This document shows, piece after piece, positions 23,901 to 31,226 of a DNA stretch of 64,000 bases. The notes beneath the pieces are model-generated. The model ran no database searches, was not told the DNA's origin, and worked only from the letters and a program-made list of their open reading frames with translations. The translations under genes and the position numbers were made by a program. Every line of letters starts with the position of its first letter. Within the stretch, counting starts at the first letter, position 1. Source of the DNA: Kuschelorhynchus macadamiae (lineage: Eukaryota; Arthropoda; Insecta; Coleoptera; Curculionidae); the NCBI GenBank assembly GCA_030620095.1, contig JAUTXW010002403.1, forward strand, positions 310,001 through 374,000. Direction: 5' to 3'.

Positions 23901-26867
23901 TGTTGATCCATATAATTTTTTTCATGGAACTTCAGAAAAAAAACGTCGGCAATTTTAAATAATTTACTCCCAATTTATTATTAAAATAAATAATCACTGA
24001 GACACATTATTTTTCATATTATGTCGTATGTCAAAATTCAGTTTTGGTTACAAAAATTAACTAACCGTTACTAAAATTCGGTTTTTAGCTTTCATTTTTT
24101 AACCGAAAAATTGGTGTTTGTGTACAGTGTTTTGTTAATCACTAAAATAACTGGTAAGAGGCAAATAGTTTTTATTTATTTTTGTTTGTTATTTTTTGCT
24201 AACACCGCAATTTCATCATTAATTTATGTACTTCACTTGCAGTTTTTATTTGTATTGTGTATAGTTTCTTTACAAATATATAAAAAACAAATGCAACAGA
24301 ACAGCGGATTTAAAAGAAAAAAATACTTAGACGTGTTAGATAGGCACCCCTTGAGATTAAGTGACAATTCAGTGTAACCTAAGCTGTGTTCCTTCTAATG
24401 GATTTAACAGATACTATGGGACATATTATTAATAAGGGCCCTTCCTTGATTCCTTATCTGAAGTTTAGCTCTGGGCATTCATGGCATTCCGAGATTTCAA
24501 CAAATAAGAATACATTTTACAGGGAAACTAAAACAAAATTTTACTTTAGTTCATAAGAGGAAGTATTGTTTGTAATAGTATAAAAATTAGCCTCCATTTT
24601 TTTAAAATTTTCAAACTGTCAATTATTTCTCATAAGCTGACTGGTAGTAAAGCTTTGACCCTCATTGAGTTATGTATTCTAAATCCATATTGATATCTTC
24701 CTATTACGGTCTCTGTATATAGAGTCTTTGTTTTAGTGGTAATATTAAACTAACTACATGTTGTGTTTATTAAAAGTAGGTTTGCCATGAGTGTTTAAAT
24801 TAATAGATAAGAAATAACTAACTTAGGTTTAATCAAGTGTCACTTGGACCTATTCTATTGGTTTTAGTTTTCTTTTTAATTTCAAAAATATATATATTAT
24901 CTGTTACCTTTGTAGTATTTTTTATTTAATTTGTAATTCCTTTCTTTTTGCAAAGACAATTACCAGGAATTTTCAGAAGCTTTCTGGGAACGTTTGAAAG
25001 AAGGTTTTAGTATTTTGGATCATGATTTTTTGGAAGAATATGGGTATCCTTCAGGTATTTTCTTGATTTTTCTTGGTAGTATATGATGTACTACGCTAGT
25101 TGAGTTCTGAAACCTTGTGTATAGGCATGTATTTACTAATTTAATAGAGCTTTATGCAATATAAAAAGTGTAATGTCTAATCTGTTGATTTTTATCATAA
25201 TAAAAGTTAATTTTACTTTCTTACTTTTCTTTTTAGTATGAATTTCACTATAAAACTACGACATTAAAGGAATTTATACCAATCTATTGAACTTTTTATA
25301 GATACTCTAGAAAATCATATTAAGTGATAAAATTAATTATTCTTTCTTTGCCTTTAACCAACTCATTATATTTTCTCTCTTCTCCCTAGAGCGTTCTTGG
25401 TTTGAACTGAAATTAAATCCATGTTTTTATCCTCAAACATTTTTTAAATTTACATGCTGCCTATTTAGCTGTTGTTGTAGCGCTCTGACGACTCTTCCCC
25501 TTCCACTTCTACCCATAAAATACCTTCGAAACGGTTTTTAGGTTCTAAATTCTCCTTCGACCCTTCAATGGACGACGCCAGTTCCTTACTGGACTGCGAA
25601 CACGCAGGATCAAGACGTTCATTGGCCGATACCAGTGTGACGTCAACAGCGGATCTGTCGGTGTTTTCTACTGTCACTCGATCTCAGGCTCACGAAAACA
25701 GCCTGGACACGCATAGCAATATGAGCGATAATTCTGTAGGAGGAGCAAGTTCAGTTGGATCAGGTATTACACATTTGTGAACTTTTAATATCCTATAACT
25801 ACCCTAGAAAACAAATTTAACTAGGCAAAGAAAATGGTGATAAAATTAACGTTCAGAAATTTCTTGATTAATATATCGATTTCTATAAAATAAGCAGGAA
25901 TTTGTTTTGTTGTTATACAGTGGTAGACAAAACAGTGTTCTTGTACAATAACTTTGAAACACTGTGTAGAATTATTAAGATATGAATGAAGATGTTTCTC
26001 GGAATATTTGTTTTGTACCGTATACAGAACTTCGAGGGATGTTAAGGAAATTTGCTGTATACCAAATATTACAATCATTATTATGTAGAGCCATTGTCAC
26101 TTGACAATCCGGTTTTTATCAACTTCATCAGTAACCACACAAACACGAATAAATGTATTTGGTGGGTAGTGAAGAACTAAGAACTAAAAACTAAAACTAA
26201 GTTTTTTATTAACTAAATTAACTAAATCTCTTAAGAAAAAGATTTCAAGATGAATAAAAAAATATGAGACTTCCATATAAAAGTTAACATATTGTCCATT
26301 CATGTCTCAAAAATTCCACAGGGTGTTTCATAGTTACTGTACAAAAACACTTTTGTTTACCCCTGTATAACACCAAATTCTTGAACATGATAAACATAAA
26401 ATTTAGCTGCCATTATGCAGCATGTATTCTTTATTGAAATCGATATATTAACCAAAAAGTTACTGAGCATTGAGTTTTATCAAAATATTCTTTTCCCAGT
26501 TACATTTGCTGCCCATTGTATTTCGTTTTTAATCAACAAATCTACCTAATCAGGAAAATGATAATCACTCCTGATTTCAGGTTTCACAGGGCTGCATAAA
26601 CCAATAACTAGCGCCCAATCTACACCCAGAGCCACACCACACAACCCTAGCCCTGATGTGTTGCGCATCTATGTGCCGTACTCCCCTTTGGAGACTCCCA
26701 TCGCCAGCCCTCATAATGGAGACGTGCAAAAGATTCACCCGTGTTCATTTCCTGAAATGAACAAGATCCGTATCAGAATTGACAATGACGAACTGGCAAC
26801 GCCGCTTGTCGAACATGGCCAGATCAAACATTTCAGGTTGGAAACTCCCGAACTTGATTTAAAATAG
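327..26867 (+). CDS. RN-tre: RN-tre / USP6NL-like TBC-domain Rab GTPase-activating protein, 3' part (six exons)
   Basis: This is a GTPase-activating protein of the RN-tre/USP6NL family, which in other animals acts on endocytic and Golgi Rabs such as Rab5. Join: 327-472, 850-999, 5118-5327, 7465-7668, 25481-25763, 26581-26867. Every border has AG before and GT after the exon, and the phases agree. The first two exons give the C-terminal half of the TBC domain (GFPKL, LKWFFVCFIER, LRIWDIYLLDGERV). Exon 3 gives the family's post-TBC segment with KLDHPG and ELPQRPFGVF. Exons 4-6 give a Ser/Thr/Asp-rich tail ending ETPELDLK then TAG at 26865. The start codon and the TBC arginine-finger region are not in the window. 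The tail is far shorter than in human USP6NL. The family call is recognition from memory of USP6NL; exon joins are inference from splice signals and phase. Confidence 0.9.
850..999 (+). CDS. RN-tre: RN-tre exon b (TBC domain)
   Basis: Fifty codons, phase 0 at both ends, between an acceptor TTTCAG (844-849) and donor GTCAGT. It encodes VPFSLCLRIWDIYLLDGERV and ends DTIVNFIQ. The LRIWDIYLLDGERV block is the conserved C-terminal TBC helix region. Confidence 0.92.
1000..2033 (+). other. Intron, first part of intron 2
   Basis: AT-rich intron sequence. Two related segments, near 1130-1240 and 1270-1390, share 'atatttgcaacaatt' and 'tctactagaaataataat', so a short local duplication is present. No coding signal is visible. 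Confidence 0.5.
2034..2706 (-). mobile_element. CR1-like non-LTR retrotransposon, 3' end fragment
   Basis: On the - strand one frame encodes the C-terminal end of a LINE reverse-transcriptase ORF: LYKTFVRPKIEYAHCIWNPY, then after an in-frame TAA at about 2428, RRMRGDLIETFKI and RRNFLTNRVVYSWNQLGVE. This block follows the RT domain in CR1-type ORF2. The 3' end has CCGCCTACTATTG followed by a triplet-rich tail at about 2034-2065. The same 3' end occurs in the copy at 52.4-53.5 kb. The fragment is 5'-truncated and dead. Confidence 0.85.
2870..3210 (+). repeat. Unclassified repeat family X, fragment
   Basis: Contains the family phrases 'gccaccattttcttc', 'ccagtttatccctatatcac' and 'tttttcaagattacaata', ending at 'caagggaagt'. 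The same phrases recur at 52.1-52.4, 53.5-55.1 and 60.3-61.6 kb. No coding capacity was found. Confidence 0.6.
3780..4345 (+). pseudogene. Decayed coiled-coil protein remnant, probably intronless
   Basis: Reading + strand frames across several stops and frameshifts gives a consistent, charged, helix-like protein: NEDIICLLRENAKR, KLNRRMQDS, DKINQQKLGISALNKEILTL, ARIKRYEGKSTSLRKDLDN, KENEVYIEDLKRVK and ELAENLNISETTPPEALTN. Composition and codon pattern differ from the surrounding intron. No splice sites are needed to join the pieces, which suggests a processed pseudogene, although I cannot name the parent. It resembles long coiled-coil cytoskeletal or ciliary proteins in general character only. 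Confidence 0.45.
4690..4800. repeat. CA/TA-rich simple repeat
   Basis: Alternating 'acacatata' and 'cacacacaca' tracts. Short open frames here on the - strand are products of the repeat. Confidence 0.7.
5118..5327 (+). CDS. RN-tre: RN-tre exon c (end of TBC and linker)
   Basis: Seventy codons, phase 0/0, acceptor CTTCCAG and donor GTATTA. It encodes VKLYKDFLFDDDTVIRELE, then KKQKLDHPG and ELPQRPFGVF. It follows exon b without a gap relative to USP6NL. The in-frame run past the donor to 5471 is intron. Confidence 0.9.
5660..6265. repeat. Imperfect palindrome with Penelope-type end motifs
   Basis: The two halves are inverted copies around about 5965. Shared pieces include 'gatctttactccac', 'gagatacaggtt' and 'gattagactgt'. 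Each arm carries a degenerate hammerhead-like motif. The left, on the - strand, has ATCC-CTGATGA at 5791-5801 with GGATA at 5758-5762. The right, on the + strand, has GAAACGTC-GGATA at 6058-6070, and its CTGAAGA core carries one extra T at 6132-6139. A direct repeat 'taagaattagttt' lies near both ends (about 5712 and 6250). No protein is encoded. Confidence 0.6.
6266..7464 (+). other. Intron 3, remainder
   Basis: AT-rich intron. The segment about 6950-7400 is less AT-rich ('ggtacggcccacccac', 'accccaccaggacaagc') and may be an old repeat, but I cannot classify it. Confidence 0.4.
7465..7668 (+). CDS. RN-tre: RN-tre exon d (Ser/Asp-rich tail)
   Basis: Acceptor TTTCAAG at 7458-7464. The exon begins QTQEIVTLTSD and ends SSVE before GTCGAG at 7669, phase 0/0. 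The downstream exon at 25481 is also phase 0, which supports this donor over GTACTA at 7676. The sequence is low complexity, so homology does not test it strongly. Confidence 0.8.
7669..9694 (+). other. Intron 4, proximal part
   Basis: No gene recognised. Around 8340-9200 two modest open frames (8509-8706 and 8825-9037) lie in a slightly GC-richer block that could be a decayed transposon. I found no motif to support a family. Confidence 0.4.
9695..11013. mobile_element. Probable pogo/Tigger-like DNA transposon remnant
   Basis: The left end, after a TA, reads 'cagtgcaacttctgtaatcc' (9695-9714). The right end on the opposite strand reads 'aacctctttaatccgaacac' (about 10989-11008). Both fit the pogo-type CAGT..AACCTCT.TAATCC terminus. 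Between them, the - strand at 10620-10850 gives FLTVMEDILLGMLARQIQT and SRELDDNLTSEEINE with stops. That is compatible with the acidic C-terminal tail of pogo-type transposases but not proof. No catalytic motif survives. Confidence 0.5.
11015..11640 (-). mobile_element. Non-LTR retrotransposon RT fragment
   Basis: The - strand encodes LQDFSVNIIALISSYLHN, INDIAANLKFSK, a degenerate catalytic box SFAGDCKIF in place of FADD, then QNNLDCVVCWCDYHSLSIDI and INFDYSVNGMHVK. This order (palm motifs, FADD box, thumb) is that of a Jockey/I/CR1-type reverse transcriptase. Stops and a lost Asp show it is inactive. The 5' and 3' parts are missing. Confidence 0.75.
11641..12685 (+). other. Intron 4, no gene seen
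   Basis: About 11950-12120 is a slightly GC-richer block with a local inverted repeat ('aaaaaacacgttc' against 'gaacatgttttttg'). Nothing else could be assigned. Confidence 0.35.
12690..13545. repeat. Inverted-repeat element (~200 bp arms)
   Basis: Arm 12690-12870 matches the reverse complement of 13330-13545. Shared blocks are 'tgatttctcagaaaatttta', 'ttagttttagtaaaagtc' and 'gcaaaatgttatta'. The ~450 bp centre is AT-rich with a direct duplication near 12930-12965. It looks like a non-autonomous DNA transposon; ends and target duplication are not clear. Confidence 0.6.
13546..14099 (+). other. Intron 4, no gene seen
   Basis: AT-rich sequence without repeats or coding signal that I can recognise. 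Confidence 0.35.
14450..14870 (-). pseudogene. Mariner-like transposase, C-terminal half (decayed)
   Basis: - strand frames give LWRDESCFHNNGTVNQHNSH, YWSQGGENTFSANVGYKC, LNDLPELIEEILLNEY and a final region around NISMIST. This is the segment that in related transposases reads F.DE..FHNNG..N..N...WS..NPH and continues to the HDGAPAH box, which has decayed here to WQ.NGAPP. Several stops and small indels are present. Confidence 0.7.
14955..15605 (-). mobile_element. Internally deleted LINE: endonuclease domain and 3' tail
   Basis: The - strand encodes GKICLYYQNRRGIKTKLDIL, EDVIVLTETCLNNS and KKQGAGVLLAVKKN: the start of the apurinic-type endonuclease domain of a non-LTR ORF2. After a frameshift it continues DGVSNTFLINRSSTRQAKTF. 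The element then ends near 14960 with ATTCAATAAATAAAATAAAT on the - strand, typical of a LINE 3' tail. No RT domain lies between, so the catalytic centre was deleted. Confidence 0.7.
15596..16087 (-). pseudogene. Mariner-like transposase N-terminus (DUF4817-type HTH) fused to unknown sequence
   Basis: The frame begins MFKKQKMPLFIYNEYVDMLL. The first ~75 residues match the helix-turn-helix domain seen at 57833-58174 (MPLF.N.EYAD, RR.PDR..P...TF). The region around PTCFVAFIANELGSTTRC resembles the second HTH. The rest, to IGNLNEYS, has no parallel in the 57 kb copy and abuts the endonuclease ORF, so it may be LINE ORF1 sequence read through in frame. The junction position is uncertain. Confidence 0.55.
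16406..17540 (-). mobile_element. Jockey/CR1-type LINE reverse transcriptase fragment
   Basis: Going down the - strand across frameshifts: GIFPDALKDVIVVPLFKKGD, ENYRPISLLPIISKV, FNCVDHGILLMRLKAYNF, a damaged QG..LGPILFLIYI box, then SKFTLFVDDTTV (FVDD in place of FADD), and finally the C-terminal block YETRNSNILPIYW and CQDGPGHWAINFF. The order is correct for one RT ORF. The many frameshifts show it is old. A local inverted repeat at 16583-16612 (gtacatcaag / cttgatgtac) lies near the 3' part. Confidence 0.8.
17957..18645 (+). other. Intron 4, no gene seen
   Basis: AT-rich; nothing recognisable apart from short poly-T tracts. Confidence 0.35.
18646..19585. repeat. Possible Tc1/mariner-type non-autonomous element
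   Basis: The left end 'acagtgtgtttcaaaaaat' (about 18652) resembles the reverse complement of the right end, 'acagtgtgcaacaaaaaatg' (about 19563-19582). The ~0.9 kb interior has no coding signal. The match is short and could be chance. Confidence 0.3.
19586..20316 (+). other. Intron 4, no gene seen
   Basis: AT-rich intron sequence without identifiable features. Confidence 0.35.
20317..20899. repeat. Inverted-repeat element with GGTCCG ends
   Basis: The left arm 20319-20435 ('ataggtccgaaaat', 'agttttcaagata', 'ataacttttatatcactcta', 'caaatttggtgtac') is the inverse of 20770-20898. The subterminal 'caccctgtat' motif is present in the right arm. The ~330 bp core has 'agtggcgtccgtacg', which recalls 'agtggcgtccaat' inside the element at 40.6-41.3 kb, so the two may be one family. 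Confidence 0.65.
20896..20945. repeat. (TA)n microsatellite
   Basis: About 25 uninterrupted TA units directly at the right end of the preceding inverted-repeat element. Confidence 0.95.
21629..21661 (-). ncRNA. Hammerhead-like motif, cleavage base mutated
   Basis: - strand GCC, CTGAAGA (21651-21657), perfect stem II GACACT-AATC-AGTGTC, GAAAC (21629-21633), then GTG where GTA or GTC is needed. The right arm of the same fold-back has GTA, so the last base appears changed here. Confidence 0.55.
21975..22013 (+). ncRNA. Hammerhead-like motif, cleavage site plausible
   Basis: GCC (stem I), CTGAAGA (21978-21984), stem II ACACT-AATC-AGTGT, GAAAC (22002-22006), GTA, then GGC pairing back to GCC. 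All core positions fit the CUGANGA..GAAA..UH consensus. Confidence 0.6.
22072..23422 (-). mobile_element. Mariner-like element with ~200 bp inverted ends (decayed)
   Basis: The left end 'acagggtgtctaactaaccc' (22072) is inverted at the right in 'actgggttaattaag' (to about 23422). Both arms share 'tttgctctgaatc', 'acgaattcgtt' and 'cgcctagtat'-type blocks. The - strand core retains PRGIRQVKRSGR, VKVWGEVLNNRVIGPTFF and SDLTIMDIFLWGFLKGKLG. These are transposase blocks (V.VW....IG and SPDL.P.DFFLWG) of IS630-Tc1-mariner. Stops are frequent. Confidence 0.7.
23740..24955 (+). other. Intron 4, no gene seen
   Basis: AT-rich. The 88-codon open frame at 24111-24377 is hydrophobic and AT-biased with no recognisable motif. 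Confidence 0.35.
24956..25054 (+). other. Orphan exon-like segment
   Basis: Acceptor TTTTTGCAAAG and donor GTATTT flank 99 bases open in one frame only, encoding NYQEFSEAFWERLKEGFSIL and DHDFLEEYGYPS, phase 1/1. Its phase does not fit between the RN-tre exons at 7668 and 25481, both phase 0, where it would hit a TGA. It could be an exon of another transcript or chance. Confidence 0.25.
25481..25763 (+). CDS. RN-tre: RN-tre exon e (Ser-rich tail)
   Basis: An in-frame TAG at 25478-25480 doubles as the acceptor AG, so the exon must start at 25481. It encodes RSDDSSPSTSTHK, FSFDPSMDDASSLLD and many Ser/Thr residues, and ends GGASSVGS plus one base before GTATTA. Codon use is more GC-rich than the surrounding DNA, as in the other exons. 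Confidence 0.82.
26581..26867 (+). CDS. RN-tre: RN-tre terminal exon
   Basis: Acceptor CTGATTTCAG ends at 26580. Two bases complete the Gly codon left open by exon e. The exon encodes FTGLHKPITSAQSTPRATP, VLRIYVPYSPLETPI, KIRIRIDNDELATPLVEHG and ends ETPELDLK, TAG. No canonical AATAAA lies in the next ~600 bases; GATAAA near 26918 is the nearest variant. Confidence 0.85.
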
Positions 26868-28296
26868 ACCTAGGTTCTATTTCAAATCGCTGGTGTTTAT
26901 TTAAACAAATATATTTGACGATAAAGATTTGTATTTGTACTTTGACATAAGAAAGCTTGCCGAAAATTGATTGATGGTAAGAGGTTAAAACTGTGCTTCT
27001 GGGCAACTCTTTTGACTGTAAAGGTGGCTGAAAAATAATTATACTGCATTCAGTTCTCCTTACTTATTTTGTTTAAAATGGTTGGAGTTCAAATCAAACT
27101 CAATATTTTAAAAGATTAGGAAAAAGAACCATCGACAAACGTATTATCTAGGAAAATTATGATGACAATATTCGTGTATGTACAGCCTCTAATATCCATG
27201 TTGCCAAATGTAATATTGTTCAAGGCTTATTTTTAAGACAGCTACGACCCACAAAATTAAAAAACGAAAATACTTTTTTTTTGTTTTATAAAAAATATTT
27301 ACATATTTTCCAGCAAATACTAACTACAATTTAAAAAAAATTAAAGGTTTTCTCTATCGAGTTAAAACGAGTAAGCAATATATTCCTACTTTAACAAGTC
27401 AATACAGCGACCAATACATGTATTTTTATTTGTCAGTAAGCTGCTCCACAAGATCCAAGAATTACGAAGTTGTAAGGTATCCTGCCCAGTATTTTTTTTT
27501 TGGGAAAAACTTTAGGTGTTGATTTTTTAATTCGTTTCAATTTATACTTTATAATATTTTTTCTAATTTTTTTTTAAATAAAACTTTAGCAAGGACAAAG
27601 AAAATACCTTATATTCAGAGTGTGGGGGGGGGGTAAAATGCATTAAAATATTTTCCTTTTCCAACTGGAAGTTAAATTTTCCCAACTGCATTTTAATTTC
27701 CACAAATATAATATATTTCGTACTGCCTATTTTAATGGCAATTAGAACAAACATGATTCTTTTTAATTTTATGGTTTGTGATGTTTTTGAGTATTGTGAA
27801 TAATCGCCTCCAAAGTACACTGACTGTATTCAACGTTTTCAAATTTGATAGGTCAATTTGTGATTATTCCCTAGATTCGCATGGCGAATAAAAAACAAAC
27901 ATAGAAAACAGGGTGTATCTAATTTGTGCAAAAAGAGTGTTTAAAGCACATGATATTATTTACTACGTCTTGGTGGATAATATTAGTGTTTAGTATAATA
28001 AACATTGCACTTTTTGCGCTAGCTGCATAAATTAGTGTGTGAGGTGATTTGATTATATATTTTTGTAATGGCTACCTTCTCTATTATTATTCCTACGAAA
28101 AAATTAAAATTAATAGAGTTAAATAAATTTTTCAGACTGTGAAATCGAAATCTATTCCCAGCCTTCGAAAAAAATGTATCAACTTTCTGAAAATAAGTTT
28201 ATTTAACCATAAATTCTTTTTTAACTTTTGTTCCTGTTATTATTAAGACCCGAGATTCCTTACGTTTTTTGTTAATAATGAAAACCTTTTCCTATA
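26868..28296 (+). other. 3' flank of RN-tre, no gene seen
   Basis: AT-rich. A run of nine or more G lies at about 27626. No coding signal or classifiable repeat was seen. Confidence 0.4.
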
Positions 28297-28539
28297 TACC
28301 GGATGTAATCGAGTATTGCTGCCATTTTGTTATTTTTTAGCCGATCGAAACGAAATTTGGTAGGTATCTTGGGTTATTAGAATGACAATTTTTGATGTAC
28401 ATGTGTAACATCCTGTATATTTTTACGTTTTCGGAATCTAGCCTTTTTTCTACATGGTATCGTATTAATCAACTCTATCTGCCATTTTGAAATTTTGACA
28501 GCTCTTTTTACTTTTCAATCTAGTGAACCGTGGAGTGCC

Positions 28540-29320
28540 TTAAATTACATTGACATGTCTTGTATTATTTCTAAAGTTTCCGGGGGTGTGTTATAAACAA
28601 AATTTTTGATTGTACCCAAAAAAAAATCGAGTGATGTCAGGTCCGGAGAACGGGGAGGCCCGCGAACTACTCCATTATTTGCGATAAAACCTTTGCAGCA
28701 AATGATAGATCACTATATGCGCATTCTGGTGTAGACCAAGGACGCCAAAGGTAGGTCTTCTAAAAATTCCTCTAGAAAGTTCTCTAATATTTTAAGATAT
28801 CGCTTGCCTGTTAAATGCCCTTGTAAAAACATCGGTCCGATAATACGCTTGCCTAATATCTCAGCGGATATATTCACAACAAACCACACACCTCTCCTGG
28901 AAATTTCCTTCTCTCATAAGTGTTGATTTTCTGTTAACCAGTATCTGGTATTTTGTTTGTTGAACATGTCATTGTTGTTAAACCGAGACTCATCTGAATA
29001 TTATTCTATAAAAACCAGCTACAATCTTCTATGAAAGTCGGCGATATAATGGCCTGCATGTTTCACAAGGTTTTAAAATGTGGGGCGCCATCATATTTAT
29101 ATGAAAAAAATTACTTTTAGAACTGATGTTCATAATCTAAATCTGAGATTTAGGAATTCCTTGACTATTCCGCGACACAAAACCTCCATTTTCAGGCGGT
29201 CCTTTTCCTATAACGTTGCGATCTGCGATGCACTGGGTATTTCCGAAATATCTCAATCTCCTTATGCGTTCAAGAAAAATTACAAAGAAACACTTTTTAG
29301 GGATCAATCCCGTTAATGTA
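28540..29320 (-). pseudogene. Mariner-like transposase, decayed
   Basis: Order on the - strand: RRLRYFGNTQ (HTH region), YYSDESRFNNNDMF (first catalytic Asp region), VVNISAEILGKRIIGPMF, LTGKRYLKILENFLEEFLED, then GPPRSPDLTSLDFFLG and IKNFVYNTPPETLE. This matches the layout of the 57 kb transposase. At least three stops or frameshifts interrupt it. Confidence 0.7.
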
Positions 29321-29705
29321 CAGTACAAATATGTATAATGCTTATTTATTTAAATTTTATATTTACTCAATTTTAATATGCGGATTTTTGTATTTTAATT
29401 TTATACTCTCATTTTGTACAATATATATGTTGCAGCGTCGTGTGTGGGTATGTGTGTGTGTCTGTGAATATGGGTGTGCATGCATATATGTAGGTACGAG
29501 TGCATGTATATTAAATTATCACTATATTTCGATTTTCTTTTTGTATATGTATTTAATTTTATTATTTTATTTAACATGGTAGCCTATGAGGAAGAATCGG
29601 TATTTTATTACCTATCATAGTGCTTCTATTTACCGTCACTTCTTTTTTTTTCTCTTTTTTTATATGCATATGTATCATGTTTTATAATATGGGTAAATAA
29701 TAAAC

Positions 29706-29735
29706 GTATTATTATTATTATTATTATTATAAAGG
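29706..29735. repeat. (ATT)n microsatellite
   Basis: About nine ATT units within the mariner-like element at 28.3-30.8 kb. Confidence 0.9.
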
Positions 29736-30823
29736 TATTGATGTAATTGATATTTGAATTAGCGGTAACCGTGCTAAATGCGGTAAGCTGAATAGTGGCT
29801 AATAGCAAGTTCATGACCGATTGTACAAATGCCAAAATGTTAATTTCCATTTCTTCGCTGATTATAAAGTCATTGTCGTCTTGTAGGATGACAGGCTAGT
29901 CGCCCATTTTTTATTAAATAAACAATGTATTGGCGCGAAAAATATATACGCTGATTAGGATATTCTTCATGATATACGTGTTCGGCTTCAGCAGCATTTT
30001 TACAACATTGCCCATAAATTATCAACATATCTAGTTACTCACTTCTTGTCAACATAACTTTCTTTTGCTTAAGATTTAAAAATGAAATTTTAAGAAGAAA
30101 CGAATAACCAAGCTTTACTTGGTAGTATTATAACAATTTTCGAACTGACAGGAAGGTTGTTGTTTTTAATTTGTTTTGATTTAGATTATCATGGGAAGCT
30201 TGATGTCTTAACCAAATGATAACGTAACCAAAGTTTACTATTATATCAATTTTGAAATTGATAGGATGACTTGACTGTTATTCATATGTTTTCATAATAC
30301 AGACATCCATGGCAATCTTGATGATTTAAAGTTTTGAAAATGATATTACCTATTAACGATAACCTGATTGATACTTTTACCTAATGTGTTTGTATTCGTT
30401 AGATTCTTATTGAAGAGCTGCATTTAGCTGTAGTATGAAAATGGTATACTTCCATTTAATTTTTTTGGAGAATTTGTATAGTTAAAGTGTGTCGAAAATA
30501 TAGGCATAGTATTCTGCAATAAATTACGCAACTTTTTGTGGTGGGAAAACGTCAAACATTTGTAGTTTCCAGCGTTGTTCCTTTTAAAAAAGGAAATTGG
30601 AATTACTTTCGGTCAAACCGGAAGTCGCACAAATATGCTAAGTACATCAAAAATTGTCATTCTAATAACCCAAGATATCTACCAAAATTCGTTTCGATGG
30701 GCTAAAAAATAACAAAATGGCAGCCGGAAAGCTTTCTCAATTACACCCGGTTTAGAGCAGCATTACGGGGGACACTGACAATAAGTTAAAAAATTATAAA
30801 CATGCAAACGTTCGGGTCTGATG

Positions 30824-30916
30824 ATATATATCGTCCCTCTTATCACATATGGGTGTATCGAAGACATAAACTCTATTCTGGTACACCCATATGAGACAAG
30901 AGTGACGATCAGTCGA
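30824..30916. repeat. Short perfect-core hairpin
   Basis: The arms 'catatgggtgta' and 'tacacccatatg' (12 of 12) extend to about 26 bases with three mismatches, enclosing a 22 base loop. CTGATGA occurs just outside on the - strand (near 30819), but no matching GAAA segment makes a convincing hammerhead. Confidence 0.5.
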
Positions 30917-31226
30917 CGACTACTAACTACTAACCAACAACCTAAAATTTTATAAAGCGCCTTGTGCATCCCATCGTCAGAGGCATTAATCATTTTTGGT
31001 CAATTATTTTTATATAAGCCTTAAAAATGTGTCACATCCAAAAACACTAGTTGTCAGATAATGTACTTAAACTATAAATCAGTATATTGAAATAATATTC
31101 TAAATTCCTGATTAAAAGTAGTAGTAAAATGTTTAAACGAGTCAAAATTCATCTCGAATCCTTTAATAATAGTTTCATTCATATTGTAGTAAATTCGTAC
31201 ATGGGGTCAGTATTACAGATATGTTA

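Larger units (their letters stand above)
28297..30752 (-). mobile_element. Mariner-like element with ~100 bp inverted ends
   Basis: The left end 'taccggatgtaatcgag' (28297) pairs with the right end 'ctcaattacacccggttta' (to 30752). The arms share 'ctgccattttgttatttttt', 'tcttgggttattagaatgac' and 'aatttttgatgtac'. The - strand transposase at 28540-29320 keeps DESRFNNNDMFNKQNTRYW, IIGPMFLQGHLTGKRYLK and PRSPDLTSLDFFLG but has lost its HDGAPAH box and carries stops. The ~1.2 kb between transposase and right arm is AT-rich filler. Confidence 0.7.

Noticed and set aside
25465..25677. A 70-codon - strand frame over the RN-tre exon at 25481
   Set aside because: It is the antisense of a real exon with correct splice borders.
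30815..30990. Possible eighth hammerhead (CTGATGA and CTGACGA on the - strand)
   Set aside because: No GAAA segment with a closing stem I is found at a suitable distance.
30763..30993. 76-codon - strand frame
   Set aside because: It covers a hairpin repeat and has no motif.
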